Part shown: positions 41,203 through 49,230 of the stretch, one piece after another
Numbering within the stretch: the stretch's first letter is position 1
How the letters are laid out: every line of letters starts with the position of its first letter
Origin: CAZLIC01 sp964559535
GTDB taxonomy: Bacteria > Pseudomonadota > Alphaproteobacteria > Rhodobacterales > Rhodobacteraceae
Direction of reading: 5' to 3'
DNA length: 49,564 nucleotides
Assembly: GCA_964559535.1 (NCBI GenBank)
Contig: CAZLIC010000022.1
Span: 1-49,564, forward strand
Notes under the pieces: model-generated
What the model saw: the letters and a program-made list of their open reading frames with translations, nothing else
The model's database searches: none
What the model was told of the DNA's origin: nothing
Translations under genes and position numbers: made by a program

Positions 41203-41838
41203 GTGCAGAAGGATGCCTACACGCTGATCCTCGAGGCGATCGAGGCTGGAACCTGGCGCCCCGGCGACCGGCTGGTCGAATCCGAACTGGCCGAACGGCT
41301 GGGGGTCAGCCGCACGCCCATCCGCGAGGCCCTGCAGCGGCTGGAAACGCAGGGCATGCTGGCACGCGACGGGCGCAGCCTGATCGTCGCCTCGCTGGAT
41401 CACAACCAGCTGGCCGAACTCTATACCGTGCGTGGCACGCTCGAGGGGCTGGCGGCCCGGCTGGCCGCGCGGCACGCCACCGACGAGGAAGTGCGCGTGA
41501 TGCAGGCGATGGTGGCCGACGACAAGCGGCTTGTGGGTGGCGATCCGCGCGCCCTGTCGCGCGCCAACCGTCGGTTCCACAAGCAGATTCACCTTGCCAG
41601 CCACAACCGCTACCTGGTCCAGCAGCTTGACCTCGTGCACCGCTCGATGGCGCTGATGGCAACCACCTCGTTCGCCGCCGAGGGGCGCGATTCCGAAGGG
41701 CTGGCCGAGCATGACCTGATCGTCGCCGCGATTGCCGCGCGCGACGGCGACGCGGCCGAGACGGCGCTGCGCACGCACATCAGCCGGGCCTACGAGACAC
41801 GCCTTCGCGTGGACGCAGGCGAGTTGCGCACGCGCTGA
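41203..41838 (+). CDS. GntR family regulator, FadR subfamily (FCD domain)
   Basis: A 211-residue regulator. The winged HTH (1-65) reads DRLVESELAERLGVSRTPIR followed by EALQRLETQGML. The FCD ligand domain from about 75 contains LYTVRGTLEGLAARLAA and the metal/ligand histidines in NRRFHKQIHLAS and EHDLIVAAIAARD. Start is GTG 41203, directly before the HTH. Its last 49 bases overlap the end of the convergent glycosyltransferase gene. Effector and targets are unknown. Confidence 0.9.
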   Translation: MQKDAYTLILEAIEAGTWRPGDRLVESELAERLGVSRTPIREALQRLETQGMLARDGRSLIVASLDHNQLAELYTVRGTLEGLAARLAARHATDEEVRVMQAMVADDKRLVGGDPRALSRANRRFHKQIHLASHNRYLVQQLDLVHRSMALMATTSFAAEGRDSEGLAEHDLIVAAIAARDGDAAETALRTHISRAYETRLRVDAGELRTR

Positions 41839-43760
41839 GACCTTGGCCGATCCGGCGCCAGGCCGCACAGACCATGGCTGGTCTTGTCCCAGAAGAACGG
41901 GCGGCGCATCAGTTCCCACAGGGCCTTGAAGGCCGCGGCCGTGGCCAGCGGGAAATAGGCATGCATGGCCAGCACCCACAGCAAGGAAAGGCGCAACCCT
42001 GCCCGCCGCCGCCCGGCCCAGGCGACGGCCAGGTTCACCGCCTCGGCCGTCAGGCACAGCGCCAGGAACACCGGAAACAGCGCTGGCGGAAACGGCAGCG
42101 GCACCAGACCGGCGGGCGCCAGCCAGCACAGCCACAGCACCGGCGCCAGCAGGAACTGGCTCAGCGTGGCCACGAACAGCACCTGGAACCCGGCAAAGCC
42201 CAGCGGCCCCAGTTCCTGCCACAGCCGCAGCGGGTGGCGCATGTGCACCACCAGCGTCATCATGTAGCCCTTGATCCAGCGTGACCGCTGCTTGACCCAC
42301 GGCCAGGCGTGGCAGCAGGCTTCCTCGTGCGTCACGGTGTCGACCAGTTCGGTGACATAGCCGTGGCGCACCAGCCGCATGCCCAGATCGGCATCTTCCG
42401 TCACGTTGTGGGCGTCCCATCCGCCCAGCCGTTCCAGCACATCGCGCCGGAAGAACAGCGTGGTTCCGCCCAGCGGCACCGGCAGGCCCATGCGCGCCAG
42501 CCCCGGCAGTACCACGCGGAACCAGCCCGCATATTCCAGCGCAAAGCAGCGCGCCATCCAGTTGGCCCGCGGGTTGTAGAAATCCAGCACGCCCTGCAGG
42601 CAGGCCACCTTTGGCCCGGCCTGCCGGAAGTGCTGCACCACCTTGTGGATCTGTGCAGGCTCGGGCGCATCCTCGGCGTCATAGACACCGATGATGTTGC
42701 CTCGGCACAGGTCCATCGCATAGTTCAGTGCGCGCGGCTTGGTGCGCACCGGGCCATCGGGCACCGCCACCACGCGCATCCAGGGCGGCAATACCGCCGC
42801 AGTCAGCGCATCGCGCGTCAGGTGGTCGTTCTCCTCGACCACCAGCACCACATCCAGAAGGTCGCGCGGATAATCCAGACGCTCCAGCCGCCGCACCAGG
42901 CGCCCGGCGATGCCCGCCTCGCGGTACAGCGCGACCATCACCGAAACGACAGGCAGCGCGGTTTCGCCATCCGGGGCCGCGCGAACCACCGGCGGCACCG
43001 CGGGCAACAGCAAGGCCGCAAGCTTCATCACGCTGCCCGCCAGCATGGTCAGCATTGCCCAGCCCAGCACCAGGCCAAAGGTCGCCAGCGGTGCCGCCAA
43101 AAGGCCGATTGCCGCCAGCAAAGCCACCGCCAGCACGGCCGCCACCACTTTGCCCTGGTCCCAGTCCCGGCAGCTTTGCGCGGCGGGCACCCGCCGCACC
43201 GCCGCATGCGCCAGCCGGGATCCGCGCGCTGCCAGCACCGCCCCTTCGATCTCGGTCGGCGGGGCCAGCGCCATGGTAACCGGCCCCAACCGCCCGCCCA
43301 TCTGCATCAGCGTTGCGGAAAACTCGGCCGGATGGGCCGCCACCACCACTGTCCGGCCACCCGTTACACGCCACGGCACCATTCCCAGCCGCAGACAGGC
43401 CGCCGCGCCCACCCGGTCAATCAGCCGGGGGTCGGGCGGGTCTGCCGCCAGGTCGACGACCGGCACCTTCCACAAGCGTCCCAGCAGCGCATACAGCACC
43501 CCCGCACGCACCAGCCCATGTGCCACAAGCAGGTCTTCCAGCCTTCCGCCATGCCGCCGGTGCAGCAGCAGCGCCTGCATCAGCGCCGCGTGCGACAGCA
43601 CCCCCTCACGCAGCAGGACGGCAGGCAGACCGCCGCGGGCATCCAGATCGGTCTGCGGGGGGCCGGGCAGGTTGGCCGGGCGCCGCGGCACGGGCAGCGG
43701 CGCAACCGACGGCGCGGCCGGTTCGGGCAGGGACTTGGGTCGGGGGTCAAGCGCGAACAT
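41790..43760 (-). CDS. MshEN-GT2 membrane glycosyltransferase fusion
   Basis: A 656-residue protein. Residues about 45-185 form a GspE N-terminal/MshEN-like domain (VLSHAALMQALLLHRRHGGR; VPVVDLAADPPDPRLIDRVG), a module that in some proteins binds cyclic di-GMP. Two spans follow at about 205-255. The GT2 catalytic part then shows Asp361-Ala-Glu-Asp364 in VYDAEDAPEP, TEDAD at 454-458, and the processive-type QRSRW at 491-495. C-terminal membrane helices follow. It likely makes or exports a surface polysaccharide. A full CtrA-type box lies 42 bases upstream. Confidence 0.88.
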   Translation of the reverse strand: MFALDPRPKSLPEPAAPSVAPLPVPRRPANLPGPPQTDLDARGGLPAVLLREGVLSHAALMQALLLHRRHGGRLEDLLVAHGLVRAGVLYALLGRLWKVPVVDLAADPPDPRLIDRVGAAACLRLGMVPWRVTGGRTVVVAAHPAEFSATLMQMGGRLGPVTMALAPPTEIEGAVLAARGSRLAHAAVRRVPAAQSCRDWDQGKVVAAVLAVALLAAIGLLAAPLATFGLVLGWAMLTMLAGSVMKLAALLLPAVPPVVRAAPDGETALPVVSVMVALYREAGIAGRLVRRLERLDYPRDLLDVVLVVEENDHLTRDALTAAVLPPWMRVVAVPDGPVRTKPRALNYAMDLCRGNIIGVYDAEDAPEPAQIHKVVQHFRQAGPKVACLQGVLDFYNPRANWMARCFALEYAGWFRVVLPGLARMGLPVPLGGTTLFFRRDVLERLGGWDAHNVTEDADLGMRLVRHGYVTELVDTVTHEEACCHAWPWVKQRSRWIKGYMMTLVVHMRHPLRLWQELGPLGFAGFQVLFVATLSQFLLAPVLWLCWLAPAGLVPLPFPPALFPVFLALCLTAEAVNLAVAWAGRRRAGLRLSLLWVLAMHAYFPLATAAAFKALWELMRRPFFWDKTSHGLCGLAPDRPRSQRVRNSPASTRRRVS

Positions 43761-43801
43761 TCAGACACCGCATGGGTGCCACGCTGATGACAGGAAGCTG
43801 C

Positions 43802-43816
43802 TTAACGCCCGGTTAA
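43802..43816. promoter_or_regulatory. CtrA-type binding box upstream of the MshEN-GT2 gene
   Basis: TTAA-CGCCCGG-TTAA matches the full CtrA consensus TTAA-N7-TTAA, and the minus-strand reading TTAACCGGGCGTTAA also fits. TTAA is rare in this GC-rich window, and I saw no second full box. It lies 42-56 bases before the ATG of the glycosyltransferase gene. Confidence 0.6.
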
Positions 43817-43844
43817 CCAGAAATGGCGCAAAGCGAAGAAACCT

Positions 43845-45029
43845 TCACCGTGCCTTCGCCGTGTCGCCGCGCGGCGCACGCCGCGCCTGCATTGCCGCCG
43901 CGAACCGCTCGAACAGGTAGAAGCTGTCCTGCGGGCCGGGGCTGGCCTCGGGGTGGTACTGCACGCTGAACACCGGTCGCCCGTCAACCCGAATGCCGCA
44001 GTTCGACCCGTCGAACAGGCTGACATGCGTTTCCTTCACGCCGGCGGGCAGCGTCTGGCTGTCCACCGTGAAGCCGTGGTTCATCGAGGTGATTTCCACC
44101 TTGCCCGACTCCACATCCTTCACCGGATGGTTGGCGCCGTGGTGGCCGTGGTTCATCTTCACCGTCCGCGCCCCCACCGCCAGCGCCAGCATCTGGTGAC
44201 CCAGGCAGATGCCGAACAGCGGCAGGTCGGCCTTCAGTACACCCTGGATCATCGGCACGGCATAAACCCCCGTCGCCGCGGGGTCGCCCGGGCCGTTCGA
44301 CAGGAAAACGCCCTCGGGGTTCAGCGCCAGCACGTCCTCGGCCGTGGCGCTGGCGGGCAGCACCGTCACCTCGCAGCCGACACTCGCCAGGCAGCGCAGG
44401 ATGTTGCGCTTGGCACCGTAGTCCACCGCCACGACGCGCAACCCCGGACCTTCCCGGCGCGTGTACCCTTCGGGCCAGGCCCAGCGCATCTCGTCCCAAC
44501 GGTACGACTGCGCACAGGTCACGTCCTTGGCCAGGTCCAGCCCCACCAACCCCCGCCACGCCCGCGCCCTGGCCACCAGCCGCTCAAGGTCGAACTTCCC
44601 CTCGGGGTCATGCGCCAGCGCCGCATGCGGCGCGCCCTGCTGGCGCACTGCCCGCGTCAGCCGCCGCGTGTCGATGCCGCCGATGCCGATGCGGCCCTTG
44701 CGCGACAGCCAGTCCGTCAGCGTGCCGGTGGCGCGCCAGCTGGAAGGTTCGGTCGGGTCCCACTTCACCACCATGCCCGCGGCAACCGGGTCATTTGCCT
44801 CGTCATCCTCGCCGGTGGTGCCCACGTTGCCGATGTGCGGGAAGGTGAAGGTCACGATCTGGCCCGCGTACGACGGGTCGGTCATGATCTCCTGATAGCC
44901 GGTCATCGCGGTGTTGAAGACCAGTTCCGCCACCATCTCGCCCGCCGCGCCGAACCCCTGCCCCCAGAACACCGATCCGTCGGCCAGAACAAGACAGGCC
45001 GTGGCCTTGGGCGGGGCGGATGCGGGCAT
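43845..45029 (-). CDS. carA: Carbamoyl-phosphate synthase small subunit
   Basis: A 394-residue glutaminase subunit delivering ammonia to CarB for arginine and pyrimidine synthesis. The nucleophile is Cys275 in LFGICLGHQML, and the triad partners are in QYHPEASPGP. The N-terminal half has FNTAMTGYQEIMTDPSYAGQ and IGGIDTRRLTRAVR. Start ATG 45029 follows GGAGAAG at proper spacing, favoured over the in-frame GTG at 45047. carB is not adjacent in this window. Divergent from the YqeY gene; 45030-45207 shows no gene. Confidence 0.97.
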   Translation of the reverse strand: MPASAPPKATACLVLADGSVFWGQGFGAAGEMVAELVFNTAMTGYQEIMTDPSYAGQIVTFTFPHIGNVGTTGEDDEANDPVAAGMVVKWDPTEPSSWRATGTLTDWLSRKGRIGIGGIDTRRLTRAVRQQGAPHAALAHDPEGKFDLERLVARARAWRGLVGLDLAKDVTCAQSYRWDEMRWAWPEGYTRREGPGLRVVAVDYGAKRNILRCLASVGCEVTVLPASATAEDVLALNPEGVFLSNGPGDPAATGVYAVPMIQGVLKADLPLFGICLGHQMLALAVGARTVKMNHGHHGANHPVKDVESGKVEITSMNHGFTVDSQTLPAGVKETHVSLFDGSNCGIRVDGRPVFSVQYHPEASPGPQDSFYLFERFAAAMQARRAPRGDTAKAR

Positions 45030-45207
45030 GGGCTTCTCCGGGTGCACGAAAATCGCGGCAACCTAAGGCCGCGCCAAGGTGGGGTCAAGCCCATGATGAA
45101 AAAGGAATTTCCAGCCCCGTCAAGGGGTTGTCCGGCACGCCCGTTGCGCGGCCGGCCCGTTCGCGCTATGTCTGGCGCTCTGGCACGGGGCCGGTACGGG
45201 GAATGCC

Positions 45208-45669
45208 ATGTCGTTGCGCGAACGTCTGCAGGCGGCACTGAAGGATGCGATGAAGGCCAAGGAGGCCGACCGTCTGTCGACCCTGCGGCTGGTGAACGCC
45301 GCCATGAAGGACCGCGAGATCGCGCTGCGCACCGAACGGGCCGAGGCCGCCGAACTGGCCGAGGCCGACATCCTGGCGATCCTGGGCAAGCTGGTGAAGC
45401 AGCGCCAGGAAAGCGCCCGCGCCTACGAGGAAGGCGGGCGCATCGACCTGGCCGAGAAGGAACTGGCCGAGGTCAAGGTGATCGAGGAATTCCTGCCCCG
45501 CCAGATGGATGCCGCCGAGACCGCCGCCGCCATCGCCGCCGCCATTGCCGAATGCGGTGCCACGGGCATCCGCGACATGGGCCGGGTGATGGCCGCGCTG
45601 AAGGCCCGGTACACCGGCCAGATGGATTTTGGCGCCGTGGGGCCAATGGTGAAGGACCGGCTGGCCTGA
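45208..45669 (+). CDS. GatB/YqeY family protein
   Basis: A 153-residue helical protein. MSLRERLQAALKDAMKAKEA and STLRLVNAAMKDREIALRTE are the family N-terminus; EFLPRQMDAAETAAAIAAAI and the terminal AVGPMVKDRLA match its C-terminus. Related to the tRNA-binding tail domain of the GatB amidotransferase subunit; a role in tRNA-dependent amidation or translation is supposed but not established. The carA-yqeY divergent pair is frequent in alphaproteobacteria. Confidence 0.93.
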   Translation: MSLRERLQAALKDAMKAKEADRLSTLRLVNAAMKDREIALRTERAEAAELAEADILAILGKLVKQRQESARAYEEGGRIDLAEKELAEVKVIEEFLPRQMDAAETAAAIAAAIAECGATGIRDMGRVMAALKARYTGQMDFGAVGPMVKDRLA

Positions 45670-45738
45670 CCCGCAAGACGGCTTGGTTCCCGGCCCGGAT
45701 GAAGGTTACCCTTGTTCGCGGCGAATCAGGAGAGTGCC

Positions 45739-46068
45739 ATGCAGTGGGGTTTCCGGTCGGGTCTGCTGTCGGTCATCGTGGTGATGGCGCCGTTGGCCGC
45801 GCAGGCCGACATGGTTCAGGAACTGTCGGGCAAGACGCTGGTGGCGGGCAAAAGCCGCATCGTCATGGGCGCCGATGGCGCGATGTCGGGCAAGGTCGGG
45901 GCGGACACGCTGACAGGCACCTGGATGGTCAGGGACGGCAAATTGTGCCGCACCATTTCCGCGCCCAAGCGGATGGCGGGCAGCGAATGCCAGACCGCCG
46001 TGCTGCGCGGCAACACGCTGCAGATCACCCGCGCCGACGGCTCGACGCTGGAATGGTCGGTGGAATAG
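45739..46068 (+). CDS. Small exported protein of unknown function
   Basis: A 109-residue protein with a signal peptide (MQWGFRSGLLSVIVVMAPLA, cleavage after AQA near residue 23). The mature part is short and beta-rich: ELSGKTLVAGKSRIVMGADG, LTGTWMVRDGKLCRTISAPK and SECQTAVLRGNTLQITRADG. Two cysteines (in LCRT and ECQT) may pair. The GTW...G..CR pattern recalls small lipocalin-like periplasmic proteins of alphaproteobacteria. AGGAGAG precedes ATG 45739. Confidence 0.75.
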   Translation: MQWGFRSGLLSVIVVMAPLAAQADMVQELSGKTLVAGKSRIVMGADGAMSGKVGADTLTGTWMVRDGKLCRTISAPKRMAGSECQTAVLRGNTLQITRADGSTLEWSVE

Positions 46069-46140
46069 CGCCGCCGCCCCGCCGCCCTTGATGGCGTATT
46101 CACCGTTGTGTATCCTGAAGACGGGACGAAGGGGATGCAC

Positions 46141-46395
46141 ATGGCTCAGACCACCACGATGACTGTCCGCGTCAGCGGCCCGTTGGCCGAATTCGTTGCG
46201 CGCAACGTGGGCGAGGACGGGCTTTACGAGAACATCAGCGAGTACATCCGCGACCTGATCCGCCGTGACAAGGAACGGGTCGAGGCGCAAATGTTCGAGG
46301 ACCTGAAGGCCGAACTCCAGCGCGCCTTTGCCGCACCGGAAGAAAATTACCGGTCGGTGACGGTCGAGGATGTCATCGAACGCAACAGGCGCTGA
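46141..46395 (+). CDS. ParD-type antitoxin (ribbon-helix-helix)
   Basis: An 84-residue antitoxin. TTTMTVRVSGPLAEFVARNV supplies the RHH beta strand and first helix, GLYENISEYIRDLIRRDKER the second helix with the SEYIRDLIR signature of ParD. The C-terminal part (EENYRSVTVEDVIERNRR) would wrap the toxin. GAAGGGG lies before the start; an ATG two codons earlier (46135) is possible. It is followed directly by the ParE-like toxin gene and probably represses the shared promoter. Confidence 0.88.
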   Translation: MAQTTTMTVRVSGPLAEFVARNVGEDGLYENISEYIRDLIRRDKERVEAQMFEDLKAELQRAFAAPEENYRSVTVEDVIERNRR

Positions 46396-46396
46396 C

Positions 46397-46711
46397 GTGG
46401 CGGCTTTCCGGATCGAGGAGGCCGCAGACCGGCGGCTCGACGACATCTACAACTACACCCGCGACCGTTGGGGCGAGGATCAGGCGGACCGCTATCTCCG
46501 CGGGATGTTCGAAACCTTCGCCACCTTCCGCTCGTCTGGGGACCGGTCGCGTCCGGTCCCCGCGGCGTTCGGAATCACAGCTTTTGTGTGCCGCTACCAG
46601 CACCACTTCGTCTATTGGCGCGACCTGCCCGGCGGTGGCATCGGCATCGTCACCATCCTGCACGCCTCGTTGCAACAGATGGCCCGCTTCCGCGACGACC
46701 TGCCGCGCTAA
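46397..46711 (+). CDS. ParE/RelE superfamily toxin
   Basis: A 104-residue toxin. AAFRIEEAADRRLDDIYNYT followed by RDRWGEDQADRYLRGMFETF is the helical N-terminal half of ParE, and FVCRYQHHFVYWRDLPGGG with VTILHASLQQMARF is the beta sheet and tail. ParE proteins usually poison gyrase. Start GTG 46397 lies one base after the antitoxin stop; ATG 46370, overlapping the antitoxin by 26 bases, is the alternative. Both genes are intact, so the module may be active. Its TAA overlaps the stop of the convergent esterase. Confidence 0.87.
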   Translation: MAAFRIEEAADRRLDDIYNYTRDRWGEDQADRYLRGMFETFATFRSSGDRSRPVPAAFGITAFVCRYQHHFVYWRDLPGGGIGIVTILHASLQQMARFRDDLPR

Positions 46712-47712
46712 CCGCCCGTTTCAGCCGCCAGAAACGCGATCATGCGGTCGAACGCCTGGCGGCCCGCCTCGCCGTTCAGCGCGAACTGGTATTCATGGCC
46801 CAGGGGCGGCTGGAAATCGTCGGGGAAGAACAGGCGGTCCACCCGGATGCCCTTGGCTTCGGCCGCCACGGCCAGCGCGCGGGACTGGGCCAGCAGCGGG
46901 TCGGCGTTTCCGGCCGAGACAAACAGCGGCGGCAGGCCCGCGGGCAGGTTCGCAGGAATTGCGAAATCGCCCAGCATCGGGCTGGCCCGCCAGTCCTTCT
47001 GCCCGAAATAAGCCCAGAACACCGTGTCGATGAACCAGCCGAAAATGCCCTCGCCCTTCACCAGCGCCGGGTCATAGCCGCCGCAGAACAGCACCAGGCC
47101 GCGCAGCGCCCCTGCAGGCAGCGCAGGCACGATGCCCAACCGCGTGGCATAGGCGGCATCCACTTGCGCAATGCCTGCCTGCGCCGCGATCTGCGCCCCC
47201 GCGCTGTCGCCCGCCAGCACCAGGCGCGTCGGGTCCAGCCCCTGCGCCCGGCCCTCGCGCACCACCCAGTCCAGCGCCGCGTTCACCTGCCGCGCGGGTT
47301 CCGGGTGCACCCCCGCAGGCGCCCGCGTATAGGCCGGGGCCACCGCCGCATACCCGCGCGACGCCACAATGCGCAGCCAGTTGCCGACATCGCTCTTGTC
47401 CCCGGCAACCCAGGCGCCGCCATGCACCCACACCACCACCGGCCATCCCCCGGCAGGCGGCGCACCAGGCGGCAGGTACAGGTCGACCCGTCCCTGCGGG
47501 TCCGAAGGGGTGTGCGCAATGTGCAGCCGCGCCCGCACCTCGTGCGGGGCCAGCGCCGCAAGGTCGGCCACTGCCCCCGCCGTCCACCAGGCAAATGTGC
47601 CGCGGATCGCCAGAACCCCCGGCCATGGCGACACAAAGGAAATCCCCACCGCCAGCGCCGCCGCCACCAGCAGCAACAGCACCAGCCGCAAGACAAACCG
47701 GATCAGTCCCAC
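46708..47712 (-). CDS. Alpha/beta hydrolase, HSL-type esterase with N-terminal membrane anchor
   Basis: A 334-residue esterase. VVVWVHGGAWVAGDKSD holds the HGG oxyanion motif, LAGDSAGAQIAAQAG the nucleophile serine, FVSAGNADPLLAQS the acid and GHEYQF the histidine. Residues 1-28 (RFVLRLVLLLLVAAALAVGI) form a signal anchor, so the enzyme probably faces the periplasm. Substrate unknown. It is divergent from cydA, with 144 bases between. Confidence 0.9.
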   Translation of the reverse strand: MGLIRFVLRLVLLLLVAAALAVGISFVSPWPGVLAIRGTFAWWTAGAVADLAALAPHEVRARLHIAHTPSDPQGRVDLYLPPGAPPAGGWPVVVWVHGGAWVAGDKSDVGNWLRIVASRGYAAVAPAYTRAPAGVHPEPARQVNAALDWVVREGRAQGLDPTRLVLAGDSAGAQIAAQAGIAQVDAAYATRLGIVPALPAGALRGLVLFCGGYDPALVKGEGIFGWFIDTVFWAYFGQKDWRASPMLGDFAIPANLPAGLPPLFVSAGNADPLLAQSRALAVAAEAKGIRVDRLFFPDDFQPPLGHEYQFALNGEAGRQAFDRMIAFLAAETGG

Positions 47713-47856
47713 GCAATCACCCTGTCATGGCCCGGCCGCAACCCTGCCACCGCCTTGCGGCTTCGCCAAGCCTTTACGCGCGACCCGCCGCCGCATGTCT
47801 CTTCCCCGCGGCCCGCGGGCACCTATCTTCGCCGCAACCGCACCGCAGGCAGGATC

Positions 47857-49227
47857 ATGGACACCCTTCTTCTCTCCCGCATCCAGTTCGCCGCCAACAT
47901 CTCGTTCCACATCCTGTTCCCCACCATCACCATCGCGCTGGGCTGGGTGCTCCTGTTCTTCCGGCTGCGCTTTGCCGCCACGCGCGATGCCCGCTGGATG
48001 GAACTCTACCTTTTCTGGGTGAAGGTCTTCGCGCTGTCCTTCGCACTGGGTGTGGTGTCGGGCATCACCATGTCGTTCCAGTTCGGCACCAACTGGCCGG
48101 GGTTCATGGAGCGCGTGGGCAACATCGCCGGGCCGCTCTTGGCCTACGAAGTGCTGACCGCCTTCTTCCTGGAGGCCGTGTTCCTGGGCATCATGCTGTT
48201 CGGCGCGGGCCGGGTAGCGCCTTGGGTGCACATCACCGCCACTTTCCTCGTGGCCTTCGGCACCACGATGAGCGCGTTCTGGATTCTGGTTCTGAACAGC
48301 TGGATGCAGACCCCGGCAGGGTACGAACTGCGCGACGGCGTGGTGCACGCGACCGACTGGTGGGCGATCATCTTCAACCCCTCGATGCCCTACCGCATGG
48401 CGCACATGCTCTTGGCCTCGGGCCTGACCTGCGCCTTCCTGATTGCCGGACTGTCGGCCTGGCGCTGGCTGCGCGGCGACCGGGCGGCCAGCGTCGCCTC
48501 GGGCCTGCGGACCGGCCTTTGGCTGGCAGCCGCGCTCATCCCGGTGCAGATCGTGGCGGGCGACATGCACGGGCTGAACACGCTGGAACACCAGCCGCAG
48601 AAAGTGGCGGCGATGGAGGCCAACTGGGAAACCCGCGGTAACGTTCCCCTGGTGCTGTTCGCCATCCCGGATGAGGCCGCGCGCGAGAACCGCTTTGAAA
48701 TCGCCATCCCGAACGGTGCCTCGCTGATTCTGAAACACCATGTCGATGGCGTGGTGCCCGGCCTGAACGACTTCGTCGCCGAGGACGGCACCCGTCTGCA
48801 CCCGCCTGTCGCCCCCGTCTTCTACAGCTTCCGCATCATGGTCGGCGTCGGCTTCCTGATGCTGGCGGTGGCTTGGGTCGGCACGTTCCTTCTGGCACGC
48901 CGCGGGCCCGAAGGCCTGCCGCGCCCTGTGCTGTGGGGCATGGTGGGGATGACCTTCTCGGGCTGGGTGGCCACGCTGGCAGGCTGGTACACCACCGAAA
49001 TCGGGCGCCAGCCCTGGCTGGTGTCGGGCGTGCTGACGACCGAAGCCGCGGTGGGCCCGGTGCCTGCGGCCATGGTGGCGGCCTCGCTGCCCGCCTATCT
49101 GGCGCTTTACGGGTTCCTGCTGGTGGCCTACATCGGGGCCTTGTTCCATCTGGCGGGGAAGGCGGGCAAGCTGCCCACCCTGCAGGGCCTGAACCGCCCC
49201 GCCCCCGTTGCCATTCCCGGAGAATAG
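47857..49227 (+). CDS. cydA: Cytochrome bd-type quinol oxidase subunit I (CIO type)
   Basis: A 456-residue membrane subunit binding hemes b558, b595 and the oxygen-reducing heme. MDTLLLSRIQFAANISFHIL places the heme b595 ligand His18. MAHMLLASG contains a heme b558 histidine, and WYTTEIGRQPWLV is the conserved quinol-site region. The Q loop is short (KVAAMEANWETRGNVPLVLF onward), the form found in cyanide-insensitive CioA enzymes rather than the long E. coli loop. No FnrL-type box was spotted in the upstream 144 bases. cydB follows after three bases. Confidence 0.95.
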   Translation: MDTLLLSRIQFAANISFHILFPTITIALGWVLLFFRLRFAATRDARWMELYLFWVKVFALSFALGVVSGITMSFQFGTNWPGFMERVGNIAGPLLAYEVLTAFFLEAVFLGIMLFGAGRVAPWVHITATFLVAFGTTMSAFWILVLNSWMQTPAGYELRDGVVHATDWWAIIFNPSMPYRMAHMLLASGLTCAFLIAGLSAWRWLRGDRAASVASGLRTGLWLAAALIPVQIVAGDMHGLNTLEHQPQKVAAMEANWETRGNVPLVLFAIPDEAARENRFEIAIPNGASLILKHHVDGVVPGLNDFVAEDGTRLHPPVAPVFYSFRIMVGVGFLMLAVAWVGTFLLARRGPEGLPRPVLWGMVGMTFSGWVATLAGWYTTEIGRQPWLVSGVLTTEAAVGPVPAAMVAASLPAYLALYGFLLVAYIGALFHLAGKAGKLPTLQGLNRPAPVAIPGE

Positions 49228-49230
49228 ATC

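Noticed and set aside
43953..46091. A 712-codon plus-strand open frame across carA and the YqeY gene
   Set aside because: Runs antisense to carA and out of frame with YqeY; no recognisable domain.
47713..47856. FnrL-type box (TTGAT-N4-ATCAA) in front of the bd oxidase genes
   Set aside because: No match found by eye in the 144-base interval.
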